From positions 1 through 60,781 of the forward strand of contig CAJWDL010000006.1 of the NCBI GenBank assembly GCA_913030805.1: 60,781 nucleotides of DNA. The letters are read 5' to 3'. The stretch comes from an uncultured Candidatus Pelagibacter sp. Lineage in GTDB: Bacteria; Pseudomonadota; Alphaproteobacteria; Pelagibacterales; Pelagibacteraceae. This document shows positions 25,088 to 34,549 of the stretch, piece after piece; the stretch's first letter is position 1, and each line of letters opens with the position of its first letter. Position numbers and translations under genes: made by a program. The notes beneath the pieces were generated by a model. That model was not told the origin of the DNA and searched no databases. It was given only the letters and a program-made list of their open reading frames with translations.

Positions 25088-26197
25088 AACAGAGCTTACT
25101 AGATCGGAAGATTTATCAGTTTTAAAATCTTTAATTATTTCTTTAAACTGATTAATTTGATTTGTTGAAAGATCAGGATTAGTTAAAAATTCATCAACTT
25201 TATTAAATATATTTTTAGCATTACATTTTTCCTGTAAAAGCTCCGGTATGATTTCTTTGCCAGCAGTTATATTAACAATATTTGCAAATTTAATTTTGAC
25301 CAACATCTTGACGATAAAAAAATTAATAAAGTTAATTTTATAGATTATTATTGATGGAATATTGGCATTACAAATTTCTAGAGAAATCGTTCCAGACTTG
25401 GCTACAGCAAACGTAGACTTTTTAAGAATATAAGACTTTATTTTTTCATCACTTATAACATCACAATTTTTAATTTCCTCCTTAGATATTAGGTTTTTAA
25501 GTGTCTCTCTATGTTCATTTGTTGTATGAAAAATGAAATGCATCTCATTGTACTTTTCTTCTAGCATTTTTATAAATTTCAATAAAATAGGTGTTAAAAC
25601 ATTAATTTCTGAACTGCGACTACCGGAAAAAATAGAAATTATTTTCTTATCTTCGCTAATTACATTTCTTATATCAATTTTATTTTTTTCATTATCTTCA
25701 AGAAGAGGATGTCCAACAAAGGTACAATTAATATTTTCTTTCTCAAAGTATTGTTTCTCAAATGGAAATAATAACAAAATATGGTCTAAAAAATTTTTTA
25801 GTCTTTTGACTCTATGTTCTCTCCAAACCCATACTTGTGGCGCTACATAATGAATAGTTTTAATATTTGATTTTAATTTTTTAACTCTTTCAGCAACTCT
25901 TAAGGTAAAATCTGGACTATCTACACTAAATAAAATATCAGGATTAAATTCTATTATTTTATTTACTGTTTCATTAATTTTTTTTTTAATTTTAAATATA
26001 TTTAATAAAACATTGGTAAATCCAAGATAAGTAACTTCATTTAAATCATATAAAGATTTAATCCCTAAAGCTTTTAAACATTCACCACCTACAGATAAAT
26101 ATTCTATATCAGGCTTTAAACTTTTAAGATTAGCTATAATCTTTGAGGCCAATTTATCTCCTGAGGGTTCACCAGTAAGAACAAATATTTTTTTCAT
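25070..26197 (-). CDS. lpxB: Lipid-A-disaccharide synthase
   Basis: A 375-residue family 19 glycosyltransferase that joins UDP-diacylglucosamine to lipid X. Visible motifs are the N-terminal KIFVLTGEPSGDKLA, SVGGECLKALG, DSPDFTLRVA, IHYVAPQVWVWREHR, CTFVGHPLLED and SIFSGSRSSEI, and late in the protein VAKSGTISLEI. It is the last gene of the long minus-strand run and overlaps lpxI by 4 bases. Acts at the inner membrane face in lipid A synthesis. Confidence 0.96.
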   Translation of the reverse strand: MKKIFVLTGEPSGDKLASKIIANLKSLKPDIEYLSVGGECLKALGIKSLYDLNEVTYLGFTNVLLNIFKIKKKINETVNKIIEFNPDILFSVDSPDFTLRVAERVKKLKSNIKTIHYVAPQVWVWREHRVKRLKNFLDHILLLFPFEKQYFEKENINCTFVGHPLLEDNEKNKIDIRNVISEDKKIISIFSGSRSSEINVLTPILLKFIKMLEEKYNEMHFIFHTTNEHRETLKNLISKEEIKNCDVISDEKIKSYILKKSTFAVAKSGTISLEICNANIPSIIIYKINFINFFIVKMLVKIKFANIVNITAGKEIIPELLQEKCNAKNIFNKVDEFLTNPDLSTNQINQFKEIIKDFKTDKSSDLVSSVLINSL

Positions 26198-26988
26198 TTT
26201 GCTGTAATAAACATTTTATTCTTATTGGCAAAATTAATGCATTTGTTTCTTTCTAAAAAAACATTTTGTTTTGATTTTAAAACTATTCCTTTAAGACCAG
26301 CAGCTCTACATTGAACTAAGGTCTTTAATCCAACAGTTGGTAAATCAATTCTTAGATCTTGTTTTTTCTTGGGAAACTTGACTAAAACACCTTTATGTCT
26401 TTGTATTTTACTTCTGCTTCTTTTTAACATTCTTTCAGTACCACCTTTTCCCTCGATAGCAACAACTTTGTTATTTCTAACTATAGTTCCTTGGCTAAAA
26501 GTATATTTGTCTAATTTGCTTAACGTTGATATCGCTTTTTTAATATCAAGATCATCTTCTTTGTTAGGTCTAATTTTAGAATAAGTTCCTTTTTTGAGTG
26601 TAAGTTCAGGGTTATAAGTTAAAGAACTTATAGTGCTTATTCTTTCCTGTTTTAATATTTTAATTATTTCTCTTAATATTGCCGCATCACCTAGTTTTGA
26701 GCTTTTGATAATTCTTGGAATATAATAAATTCCTTTTAAATCCAATTTAAGTCTTGAAAAATTTGGTTTTATTACCTTGCCGGCAAACAAAATTTTTTTG
26801 CATCTGTTTTCTTTAAGTATTTTAATTATCTTTCCAAATTGACCAATTGAAACGCTATAAAAGTATTTATCTTTTTTAAATTTTTTTCTCTTTGTTAAAT
26901 CAATAATTAAATAATTTAACTTTCTTTTTTTTATTTTTCTTAAAATTTCATTTGGAAAATTTGTTTCCCCAAATATCAAGCCGATCAT
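26194..26988 (-). CDS. lpxI: UDP-2,3-diacylglucosamine pyrophosphatase LpxI
   Basis: A 264-residue DUF1009/LpxI protein, the alphaproteobacterial alternative to LpxH, which hydrolyses UDP-2,3-diacylglucosamine to lipid X. It starts MIGLIFGETNFPNEILRKIKKR and shows the family core SIGQFGKIIKILKENRCKKILFAGKV, then GDAAILREI and AIEGKGGTERMLKR, and RIDLPTVGLKTLVQCRAAGLKGIVL. It lies between lpxA and lpxB, its usual place in Alphaproteobacteria, and completes the route to the lipid A disaccharide. Confidence 0.93.
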   Translation of the reverse strand: MIGLIFGETNFPNEILRKIKKRKLNYLIIDLTKRKKFKKDKYFYSVSIGQFGKIIKILKENRCKKILFAGKVIKPNFSRLKLDLKGIYYIPRIIKSSKLGDAAILREIIKILKQERISTISSLTYNPELTLKKGTYSKIRPNKEDDLDIKKAISTLSKLDKYTFSQGTIVRNNKVVAIEGKGGTERMLKRSRSKIQRHKGVLVKFPKKKQDLRIDLPTVGLKTLVQCRAAGLKGIVLKSKQNVFLERNKCINFANKNKMFITAK

Positions 26989-26989
26989 C

Positions 26990-27775
26990 TTACTCTTTAG
27001 AAAATGGTGTGCAAATAGATCTTTTTTTATCTTTCGTAATAAAATTAATTACTTCTTTCACAAGTGGGTTTTCTTTAAATTCACCATTTAATTTATCTAA
27101 ATTTTCGTTAAGGTTTTTTGTTAAGAAAATTTCTTTATATGCTTCTGTAAGACCTAAAATATCCTTATTGTTATAATTGCTTCTTCTTAAACCAATTAAA
27201 TTTAATCCTTGTAAATAATTTCTATTTCCAATTGATAAACCGAATGGAATTACATCATTTAAAACCCCGGTCATTCCTCCAATCATTGCCAGTTTTCCAA
27301 TTCTTGTAAATTGTTGAACAGCTGAATTTCCCCCTATAACCACATTATCTTCAATAGTAACATGTCCTCCTAAGGGAACGTTATTCGCTATAATGACATT
27401 GTTGCCAATAAGACAATCATGTGCGATGTGAGAAGAGATCATAAACAAACAATTGTTACCTATTTTGGTTAAACCACCACCTCCAAATGTACCAGGATTT
27501 ATTGTAACATATTCTCTAATTTTATTATTTTTTCCTATCTCGAGTGTTGTATCTTCACCCTTATATTTAATATCTTGCGGGTCAGCACCGATACTTGCAA
27601 AGGGAAATATTTTTGTTCCAGCACCAATTTTTGTACGGCCTGTAATATTAACATGAGAAGATATTTCAACATCATCATTTATTTCAACATTTGGACCAAT
27701 AACTGTATACGGACCAATTTTAACTGTTTTTGAAATTTTGGATTTTGAATCAATTATACTAGTTTTGTGAATCAT
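26990..27775 (-). CDS. lpxA: UDP-GlcNAc acyltransferase LpxA
   Basis: A 261-residue left-handed beta-helix acyltransferase for the first step of lipid A synthesis. Hexapeptide repeats fill about residues 1-190, with the substrate segment SIGADPQDIKYKGEDTTLEIG and the catalytic His region SSHIAHDCLIGN; the loop GLRRSNYNNKDILGL is typical for the C-terminal helical domain. The length is normal. It follows fabZ by two bases. Confidence 0.97.
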   Translation of the reverse strand: MIHKTSIIDSKSKISKTVKIGPYTVIGPNVEINDDVEISSHVNITGRTKIGAGTKIFPFASIGADPQDIKYKGEDTTLEIGKNNKIREYVTINPGTFGGGGLTKIGNNCLFMISSHIAHDCLIGNNVIIANNVPLGGHVTIEDNVVIGGNSAVQQFTRIGKLAMIGGMTGVLNDVIPFGLSIGNRNYLQGLNLIGLRRSNYNNKDILGLTEAYKEIFLTKNLNENLDKLNGEFKENPLVKEVINFITKDKKRSICTPFSKE

Positions 27776-27777
27776 TG

Positions 27778-28233
27778 CTAACTCCTATCCATAATTGTAG
27801 CTGCCCATACTGCGTCTGCCATTACTGTTCTATTAACTTTTGCCATTCCTTTATATCTCCAAACTCTGCCGCGTGATCTGATAGCCTCAACTTCAAGTAA
27901 AAGCTTACAATCTGGCATAATCGGTTTTCTAAAACGGGCTTTATCAACACTCATTAAATAGACCAATTTATTTTCAACTTCTTTTGGATTTAAACTATAA
28001 GCTGTAAGTGCAGCTGCAGCTTGGCCAAATGCCTCTACAATCATCACACCTGGCATAACTGGTTGGCCCGGAAAGTGTCCTTGGAAAAAAAAAGAATCTT
28101 TTTTAACATTTATAATGCCTACAGCAGATTTATATGGCACGATATCAACTAATTCTTCAATTAGCAGCATTGGCTCTCGATGGGGAAGTAGATTTATTAT
28201 TTGCTCTTTGTTAAGAGTATTATTGTTGCCCAT
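27778..28233 (-). CDS. fabZ: 3-hydroxyacyl-ACP dehydratase FabZ
   Basis: A 151-residue hot-dog-fold dehydratase of fatty acid elongation. The catalytic His is in GHFPGQPVMPGVMIVEAFGQ, the family's central motif; LLPHREPMLLIEELVDI precedes it. The start is set at the ATG at 28233, which has a GGAG ribosome-binding site five bases upstream; the frame can be extended to a TTG at 28254, but that part is not conserved. Its start overlaps the lpxD end by 14 bases. It shares the hydroxyacyl-ACP pool with lpxA and lpxD. Confidence 0.96.
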   Translation of the reverse strand: MGNNNTLNKEQIINLLPHREPMLLIEELVDIVPYKSAVGIINVKKDSFFFQGHFPGQPVMPGVMIVEAFGQAAAALTAYSLNPKEVENKLVYLMSVDKARFRKPIMPDCKLLLEVEAIRSRGRVWRYKGMAKVNRTVMADAVWAATIMDRS

Positions 28234-29224
28234 TTGATCTCCAATTTTTAACAAATTTTTTAAAATCCATAGAAGGATATCCCATTACTTTTTTATTATC
28301 GGGTATATTCTTAATAACTCCGCTATTTCCACCAATTTTTACGTTATTGCCAATTTTAAGATGACCTGAAATTCCCGCTTGTCCACCAATTACAACATTG
28401 TCTCCTATAACTGTGCTTCCAGCAATTCCTACTTGAGAAACAATCATGCAGTTTTTGCCAATCCTGACATTATGTCCGATTTGAACCAGGTTATCTACAA
28501 AAGTATTTTCACCCAATATGGTGTCACTAATTGATCCCCTGTCAATTGTGGATCCCGAACCTATCTCTACTCCCCTCATCAATAATACTTTACCAATATG
28601 AGGAATTCTAAAATTTTTCGATTTGTCAGGTATAAAACCAAATCCTTTGCTACCTATTTTAACTCCATCTTTTATGTGTACTTCATTTTCAAGTACTGAA
28701 TTTTTAATTACAACAAAAGATCCTATTGAACAATTCTCTCCAATCTTTACATCATGCTCAATAATAGAATTATTTCCTATAGCAGTGTTTTTTCCAATTT
28801 GAACATTTTCACCAATTAGTACATTTTTTCCAAATTTTACATCGATATATTTATCTTTAATTTGTTCTGATGAGATAAGAGTTTGATCAAGATAATCAAA
28901 TTCGGATTCAGGATAGAAAAGTTTTGATACTTTAGCTGCAGATAATAAAACATTATCAACTATTATTTTTATACAATTTTCTGGCAAATATTTTGTTAAT
29001 TTTTTACTCGTAATACAGGCAGTAGCTTTACATTTCAAAGATTTTTCTTTGAATTTTATGGAATTTAAAAAGGTAATGTCATTTTCTTTAGCTCTGAATA
29101 AATCTATTATATTGTATATTTTGATACTAGAAACTAACCCGGAAGGCACTTCACCTACACATATATTTGCTATTTTTTTTATAGAAAAAGGGCCCTTGTT
29201 TTTAAAAAAAAAATTACAACTCAC
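28220..29224 (-). CDS. lpxD: UDP-3-O-acylglucosamine N-acyltransferase LpxD
   Basis: A 334-residue hexapeptide-repeat acyltransferase for the third lipid A step. After an N-terminal uridine-binding domain (about 1-100, with ENDITFLNSIKF), isoleucine-rich hexapeptide repeats run from about residue 105 to 310; the catalytic His lies in VDNLVQIGHNVRIG. The frame starts with GTG at 29224, just after the ompH stop; no ATG is suitably placed. It is part of the bamA-ompH-lpxD-fabZ-lpxA-lpxI-lpxB cluster. Confidence 0.95.
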   Translation of the reverse strand: MSCNFFFKNKGPFSIKKIANICVGEVPSGLVSSIKIYNIIDLFRAKENDITFLNSIKFKEKSLKCKATACITSKKLTKYLPENCIKIIVDNVLLSAAKVSKLFYPESEFDYLDQTLISSEQIKDKYIDVKFGKNVLIGENVQIGKNTAIGNNSIIEHDVKIGENCSIGSFVVIKNSVLENEVHIKDGVKIGSKGFGFIPDKSKNFRIPHIGKVLLMRGVEIGSGSTIDRGSISDTILGENTFVDNLVQIGHNVRIGKNCMIVSQVGIAGSTVIGDNVVIGGQAGISGHLKIGNNVKIGGNSGVIKNIPDNKKVMGYPSMDFKKFVKNWRSNGQQ

Positions 29225-29226
29225 TC

Positions 29227-29757
29227 TTAATTTAATTTTATGGATGGTAGCTTTATATTTAATTGATCTATAATTGCATCAGTAATGTCCAATTCACTAC
29301 TTCCAATAGCTATATTTCTTTTGTACAATATAAGTAAAATTTGGTTTTTCTCAAAATAGTTAGCTATAATTGGATCCAAAGATTTTAACACTTCAGCCCT
29401 AGCTTTATTTCTTTTTATGGCTATCTCATCAAACCATTTTCTTCTTTCAGCTTGGTACTTTTGGGCATCTTCATTCAATAATTTAACTTTTGCATCAAAC
29501 TCATTTCTCGCCAAAATATTTCTTTTAGATACAAGGTCTATTTCTTTCTTCTTCAAATCTTCTTCCGTTTTTTTAAAATCTTCTAATTTTGTTTCATGAA
29601 GTTTTGTTAGTTCTTTTTCAACGAAAGCACCTACTTTACTTTTATTTAAGATTTCATTCATATCGATATAAACAACCTTACTTTCTGCAAAAGAATTAGT
29701 AATTCCAAAAATAAAATAAGTAATTACAAATATTTTTACAATATATTTCAACTTCAT
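29227..29757 (-). CDS. OmpH/Skp-family periplasmic chaperone
   Basis: A 176-residue secreted protein with a signal peptide (about residues 1-24, ending NSFA-ESK), then VVYIDMNEILNKSKVG, the Skp/OmpH signature, and a long charged coiled coil (about 55-125). Skp chaperones hold unfolded outer-membrane proteins in the periplasm and deliver them to BamA, encoded immediately upstream; the two genes overlap by one base. The length is normal for the family. Confidence 0.92.
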   Translation of the reverse strand: MKLKYIVKIFVITYFIFGITNSFAESKVVYIDMNEILNKSKVGAFVEKELTKLHETKLEDFKKTEEDLKKKEIDLVSKRNILARNEFDAKVKLLNEDAQKYQAERRKWFDEIAIKRNKARAEVLKSLDPIIANYFEKNQILLILYKRNIAIGSSELDITDAIIDQLNIKLPSIKLN

Positions 29758-32012
29758 TAGAATGTTGTCCCTATATTAAATCTAAAAGATTCTGGTTTAT
29801 CCGTACTTGCTTTAGTTATAGCTTCTGAAAAAGAAAAACTCAAGGGACCTATGGGTGTAAACCAATCAATGCTAACGCCAAATGCTGACCTTAACTTGTT
29901 CGATTCATCAATGTTTGCGTCATAATCTATTCCCCATACATTACCTGCATCAAGAAATAAACTAACATCTGCATTTGTGAAGTTAGGTAACAATTTTGGT
30001 AGTCCTGCATTAAAACCTAAGGCTGTTACATAATTTCCACCTATATAGTCCGATGCATCTACGGGTCCAATTTTTCCGACCTCAAATCCTCTTAAGTATC
30101 TTCCGGGTATCGACAATCTTTCTGAAAGTTTAACATCTTCACTGCTCGAAAGTGAGTTAATTGTTCTTCCGTGAAATCTAAGAGAGCCTATAAAGCCATC
30201 ACTGAAACTATGATATGCCGAGTAATCTATTCCATTTATAAGAGATGGAGATTCTGAATATAAAGGCAGCTTTTGGTTAAATGACGCTCTATAACCTTCT
30301 GTTGGTTTAAAATTTTGATCTCTTTTGTCTTGGATCACTGAATATCTTAACTCAGTATCAATGTATGTTCCCTCTTGCTGTTTGAGAGATGTAGAAGCAT
30401 TATCATTTGTTGATAAACTTTCATAGTAAGCAGACAGATCTGGAGAAATAAAAATATCTTCGTACTGCTCGAATGTAGTGCCTAAAGAAAAGCCAGTTTT
30501 ACTACTATCATAACCAAATGATGTCATTTTACTTGTTTTTGTGCTTTCGGCTGTAAATCTAATCTCATTGCCCGAATAATTAAAATTTGGATTAGTTGCA
30601 GAAAACTTTCCTCTTATAGACGTTTCACTCAATTGTAGATTGGCATCCAATTTAACACCTCTACCTAAAAAATTATTTTCTTTAACACCACCTCCAATTG
30701 TACCTCCTGAAGAACCAACTCCGGCGCCGGCAAAAATTTCGCCGGTAGCTTTTTCTTCAACTTCAATAGTAATAACTTTAAGTTCCGGTGAAGAACCTTC
30801 GTAAATATTTTTATTAACTTTTCCAAATATATTTCTTGATTTGATGTTATTTACAGATTTATCCAATAGTAACAAACTGTAAGGATCACCCTCGTCAACT
30901 TCTAATTCACCTCTTATAACATTGTCTTCAGTAACGCTGTTTCCAACTATATTTACCCTTTCAACAAAATATTTTTTTCCTTCGGAAATATTTATTGTTA
31001 CTAATATCTTGTCATTTTTGACAGTTTCAATTAATTTAGAATTTATAAACTGAAGATCTTTTTTCGTACTTAACTTATTAATTTTATCAAGAATTTTTAT
31101 AATTTTTTTTGGCGAATAATATTTGTTTTTAAGTTTAGGAAAATCTTTTGCAATTTGAGTAAAAAAACTTTTATCTAAACCTTCTGATATTTTTAAAGAA
31201 ACATCCTGAAACCTGAATCTTTTCCCTGACTCAATATTATAAGTCAATAGAAACCCTTCTCCCTTTTCATATAATACGTTTGTTGCCAATGCTTTTACCT
31301 GATAATAACCTTTGCTTTTATAAAAATTTTCTAAAAGGCGAGTATCTAATTTAATTCTATTCTGATTTAAATATTTTTTTGTGGATAAAAATTTCCATGC
31401 TTTATTCTCTTCCGATGTGATAATTCCTCTTAACTTGCCATCTTTGAATTTTTTATCACCTATAAAGACAATTTTTCCTATCTTGGCACGCTTTCCTCTA
31501 TTAATTTCATAAATTAAATCTATTGAATTATTCGCATTTTCTTTCGCGTAAGCCTCTACTTCTATAAAATAAAATCCAAGATTTCTGAAAGCTGTTTTAA
31601 TTTTTTGAATATCTTTAATCAACTTATTTTCTACATACGAAGTTTTTTCTTTTAATTCGATAACCTCTTTTATTGCTTCTTTATGTTTTTTTGCTTTGAT
31701 TCCATTGAAGACTAAGCTTTGGATTATTGGATTTTCTTTGACTGAAATCTCTAGGAGACCATTAATTAAATTAATTTCTAGATAAGAAAAAAAATCGGTA
31801 TCATATAGTTGCTTAGACAGTTTATTTATTTTTTGAGCATTGTAATCTTCATTTATCTTTATATCTCCAAACATAACAATGGTTTCTGGGGATACCCTGA
31901 CATTGCCTACAACTTTAACTTTTTTAACAATTTCTGCGTAAGATATTGTTATTGCAAAAATAAAAAAAAATAATGATTGTAATAAGATTTTTTTCATTGA
32001 ACGAAAGATCAT
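29757..32012 (-). CDS. bamA: Outer membrane protein assembly factor BamA
   Basis: A 751-residue Omp85 protein that inserts beta-barrels into the outer membrane. A signal peptide (ending TISYA-EIV) is followed by five POTRA domains (about residues 30-420) and a 16-strand barrel ending in the C-terminal phenylalanine motif FRFNIGTTF; a GRYLRGFEVGKIGP segment matches the conserved VRGF loop. Two starts are possible: the ATG at 32012 overlaps the dxr stop as ATGA, while the ATG at 31997 gives a neater signal peptide MKKILLQSLFF. The usual rseP between dxr and bamA is missing. Confidence 0.95.
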   Translation of the reverse strand: MIFRSMKKILLQSLFFFIFAITISYAEIVKKVKVVGNVRVSPETIVMFGDIKINEDYNAQKINKLSKQLYDTDFFSYLEINLINGLLEISVKENPIIQSLVFNGIKAKKHKEAIKEVIELKEKTSYVENKLIKDIQKIKTAFRNLGFYFIEVEAYAKENANNSIDLIYEINRGKRAKIGKIVFIGDKKFKDGKLRGIITSEENKAWKFLSTKKYLNQNRIKLDTRLLENFYKSKGYYQVKALATNVLYEKGEGFLLTYNIESGKRFRFQDVSLKISEGLDKSFFTQIAKDFPKLKNKYYSPKKIIKILDKINKLSTKKDLQFINSKLIETVKNDKILVTINISEGKKYFVERVNIVGNSVTEDNVIRGELEVDEGDPYSLLLLDKSVNNIKSRNIFGKVNKNIYEGSSPELKVITIEVEEKATGEIFAGAGVGSSGGTIGGGVKENNFLGRGVKLDANLQLSETSIRGKFSATNPNFNYSGNEIRFTAESTKTSKMTSFGYDSSKTGFSLGTTFEQYEDIFISPDLSAYYESLSTNDNASTSLKQQEGTYIDTELRYSVIQDKRDQNFKPTEGYRASFNQKLPLYSESPSLINGIDYSAYHSFSDGFIGSLRFHGRTINSLSSSEDVKLSERLSIPGRYLRGFEVGKIGPVDASDYIGGNYVTALGFNAGLPKLLPNFTNADVSLFLDAGNVWGIDYDANIDESNKLRSAFGVSIDWFTPIGPLSFSFSEAITKASTDKPESFRFNIGTTF

Positions 32013-33172
32013 ACACTTATATCGTTAGTTTTCAACCTAACCAATTTTCTAACTTTATGTATTTCGTTAAGTGAAGTAGGTTTTTTTGAAAAGTATTTTT
32101 TATACTCTTTTAAATTTATAATCTTTACTAAATTTGTCACAACCTGCCTGAGAGAAATTTTATGCTGTAAAAATAGCTTAACCAATTCATCATTTGCTAT
32201 TGTTATGACGGTATCATAAAGAGTATTTTCTTTCGATATTTTTTTTAAAAGTTTAATTGAAGGAAACTTTGTTTTATCAACTTCATAAAAGTTTAAATTA
32301 TTCAAAGTTTTAGAATTGATTTTTTTTGAAGCTATATATTTTAACCTATCATCATAAATAGAATTAAAAATTGGTATTTTCATATCAACATCGTGTAGTA
32401 ACATTTTAATTAAACCATTCTTAAATTTTATGATCGCATGTACATAAGATTGAGGATGAATTAATATTTTATATTTTTCTAAATCAAAATTAAACATTCT
32501 ATTAGCTTCCATTATTTCAAAAACTTTATTCATCAAGTTTGCTGAATCTACCGAAATTTTTTTACCCATTTTCCAATTTGGATGCATAACTGCCTTTTCT
32601 GGAGTTATTATTTTTTGAAATCTAATTGATGAATTTAAAAGTGGGCCTCCAGAAGCAGTGAGTATAATCTCTTCTATATCATCATTTGAATATTCTTTAG
32701 TTAAATTCCATATTGAATAATGTTCAGAGTCAATTGGAATAAATTTAGTATTATATTTTTTTAATTTTTTTTTTATTAAATGCCAACCACAGATAATTGA
32801 TTCCTTATTTGCAATACCAATAATTTTACTAAATTTGATCACTTCTAAAGTGGGTTTAAGACCATCTAAACCTGATATGGCAGACATGGTATAATCTATT
32901 TTTCTATTAAATATTTCGCTTAATTTATTTTTTCTTGAAAAAATATTTATTTTTTTATGTTTAAGTTTTTCTTTTGTATATTCGTAATATTTATCATCAT
33001 AAATTAATATATTTTTTACCTTAAATTCATTAGCCTGTTTAATTAATTGTTTATAATTTCTGTTGGCAGTTAATAAAATAATTTGAAAGTTTTTTTTATC
33101 TTTTCTGATAATATCCAACATATATTTACCGATAGATCCTGTTGATCCTAGTATTGCAATACTTTTTTTCAT
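32009..33172 (-). CDS. dxr: 1-deoxy-D-xylulose 5-phosphate reductoisomerase
   Basis: A 387-residue NADPH-dependent enzyme of the MEP isoprenoid pathway. It opens MKKSIAILGSTGSIGKYMLDII (nucleotide-binding), and has GIANKESIICGW, the substrate and metal segments IPIDSEHYSIW and LTASGGPL, MHPNWKMGKKISVDSANLMNK and IHPQSYVHAII. The length is typical. It lies 1 base after cdsA and overlaps bamA by 4 bases. Works with ispDF at 9064-10203. Confidence 0.97.
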   Translation of the reverse strand: MKKSIAILGSTGSIGKYMLDIIRKDKKNFQIILLTANRNYKQLIKQANEFKVKNILIYDDKYYEYTKEKLKHKKINIFSRKNKLSEIFNRKIDYTMSAISGLDGLKPTLEVIKFSKIIGIANKESIICGWHLIKKKLKKYNTKFIPIDSEHYSIWNLTKEYSNDDIEEIILTASGGPLLNSSIRFQKIITPEKAVMHPNWKMGKKISVDSANLMNKVFEIMEANRMFNFDLEKYKILIHPQSYVHAIIKFKNGLIKMLLHDVDMKIPIFNSIYDDRLKYIASKKINSKTLNNLNFYEVDKTKFPSIKLLKKISKENTLYDTVITIANDELVKLFLQHKISLRQVVTNLVKIINLKEYKKYFSKKPTSLNEIHKVRKLVRLKTNDISV

Positions 33173-33173
33173 T

Positions 33174-33872
33174 TTACAGTCTTGACATTACATCCTTCAT
33201 TATTTCAAAATATGCATTTAAGCCATTCATGTGAATCCAAATGAATGGTATTGCAAAAATTATACCATCAATTCTATCTAGCAAACCGCCATGACCTGGT
33301 AAAAAATTTCCTGTATTTTTAACTTTAGCTTTTCTTTTAATATAAGAAATAAATATATCCCCCAATTGACACACTAATGATATTTGCAAACATAATAAAA
33401 AATTATTAAATGAATAGTAATGTTCAGATTGATTAAAAATGTAGAATAATAGAGGGGAAGCTAAGGAAAAACAAAAAGAACCAATGCTTCCCGAAATAGT
33501 TTTTTTAGGACTTATTTTGGTTAATTTTTTACCACCAATTGTTTTGCCTACAACGTAACCACCTATATCGGAAAATATACATATTAATAAAATATAAAGT
33601 ATGAATATTGGTCCTAAACTATAAAAAGATCCAGCCAGTGGTAAAAAAATGAAAAAAATATAAATAAAAGATATTAACCTAAAAGGTATCCAATTCTTAG
33701 TAGAAGCAGATTTTTCTATTCGCCATATTAAAACAGCAATTTCATTTAAAGCAATTCCTGAAACTATTATGATAAATAAAATATATATTGGCCAATTTAT
33801 AAAAACACAAAAAATAACTAATAAAAATAATAAGATAGAAGTAATAATTCTTTTTTTTAATTCAACGGTCAC
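33174..33872 (-). CDS. cdsA: Phosphatidate cytidylyltransferase
   Basis: A 232-residue polytopic membrane enzyme making CDP-diacylglycerol from phosphatidate and CTP. The family signature is seen near the C-terminus as KVKNTGNFLPGHGGLLDRIDGIIFA, together with SDIGGYVVGKTIGGKKLTKISPKKT. It has about six hydrophobic helices. It shares one base with the uppS stop. The product feeds phosphatidylglycerol synthesis, where PgpA (10193-10684) acts later. Confidence 0.95.
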   Translation of the reverse strand: MTVELKKRIITSILLFLLVIFCVFINWPIYILFIIIVSGIALNEIAVLIWRIEKSASTKNWIPFRLISFIYIFFIFLPLAGSFYSLGPIFILYILLICIFSDIGGYVVGKTIGGKKLTKISPKKTISGSIGSFCFSLASPLLFYIFNQSEHYYSFNNFLLCLQISLVCQLGDIFISYIKRKAKVKNTGNFLPGHGGLLDRIDGIIFAIPFIWIHMNGLNAYFEIMKDVMSRL

Positions 33873-34549
33873 TAAACTTTACCAAAATTTCTTTTAATTT
33901 TTTTAAATTTATTTAAAATTTTTTGAAAATCATTATTATTAAAATCAGGCCACATTTTTTTTATAAAAAAAATTTCTGCATAAGCTATTTGCCACAACAA
34001 AAAATTACTGAGTCTTTTTTGACCACCAGTTCTTATTAAAATATCGGTGTCAGGAAAACCAGAGGTAAAAAGATTTTTTTCAATATTTTTGAGTGTAATT
34101 TTTTGTTTTTTTTTATTAACTATTTTCATACTATTAATTATTTCTTGTTTTGACCCATAATTTAAAGCTAATTGAACTGAAATTTTATTATTTTTCCTAG
34201 TTTTGTTTTCCGCAATTTTTATTGTTTTCCTTAAATGGCTTGGCAAGCTAAACTTATTTCCAATGATTTTCACCTTAATCCCATTTCTAATAACCTTAAG
34301 TATATTTTTTCTGAAATAGTTTTCTAATAACTTAAATAAGAAATTAACTTCTTTTTTTGGTCTTTTCCAATTTTCGCTTGAAAAGGTAAATAATGTTAAA
34401 TAAGAAATTTTTTTTTTAATTGAATAATCAACAATTTTTTCTATTGCCTTGAGTCCACATTGATGACCATAATTTCTTGATTTTCCTCTTTGTAATGCCC
34501 ATCTACCATTGCCATCCATAATTATGGCAACATGATTAGGTAAACTCAT
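33872..34549 (-). CDS. uppS: Undecaprenyl diphosphate synthase
   Basis: A 225-residue cis-prenyltransferase making the C55 lipid carrier for cell-wall and LPS synthesis. It starts MSLPNHVAIIMDGNGRWALQRGKSRNYGHQ with the catalytic Asp in MDGNGRW, and has LTLFTFSSENWKRPKKEV, ALNYGSKQEI and DILIRTGGQKRLSNFLLWQIAYAEIFF. Slightly short but complete. It overlaps frr by 4 bases and cdsA by 1. Confidence 0.96.
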   Translation of the reverse strand: MSLPNHVAIIMDGNGRWALQRGKSRNYGHQCGLKAIEKIVDYSIKKKISYLTLFTFSSENWKRPKKEVNFLFKLLENYFRKNILKVIRNGIKVKIIGNKFSLPSHLRKTIKIAENKTRKNNKISVQLALNYGSKQEIINSMKIVNKKKQKITLKNIEKNLFTSGFPDTDILIRTGGQKRLSNFLLWQIAYAEIFFIKKMWPDFNNNDFQKILNKFKKIKRNFGKV

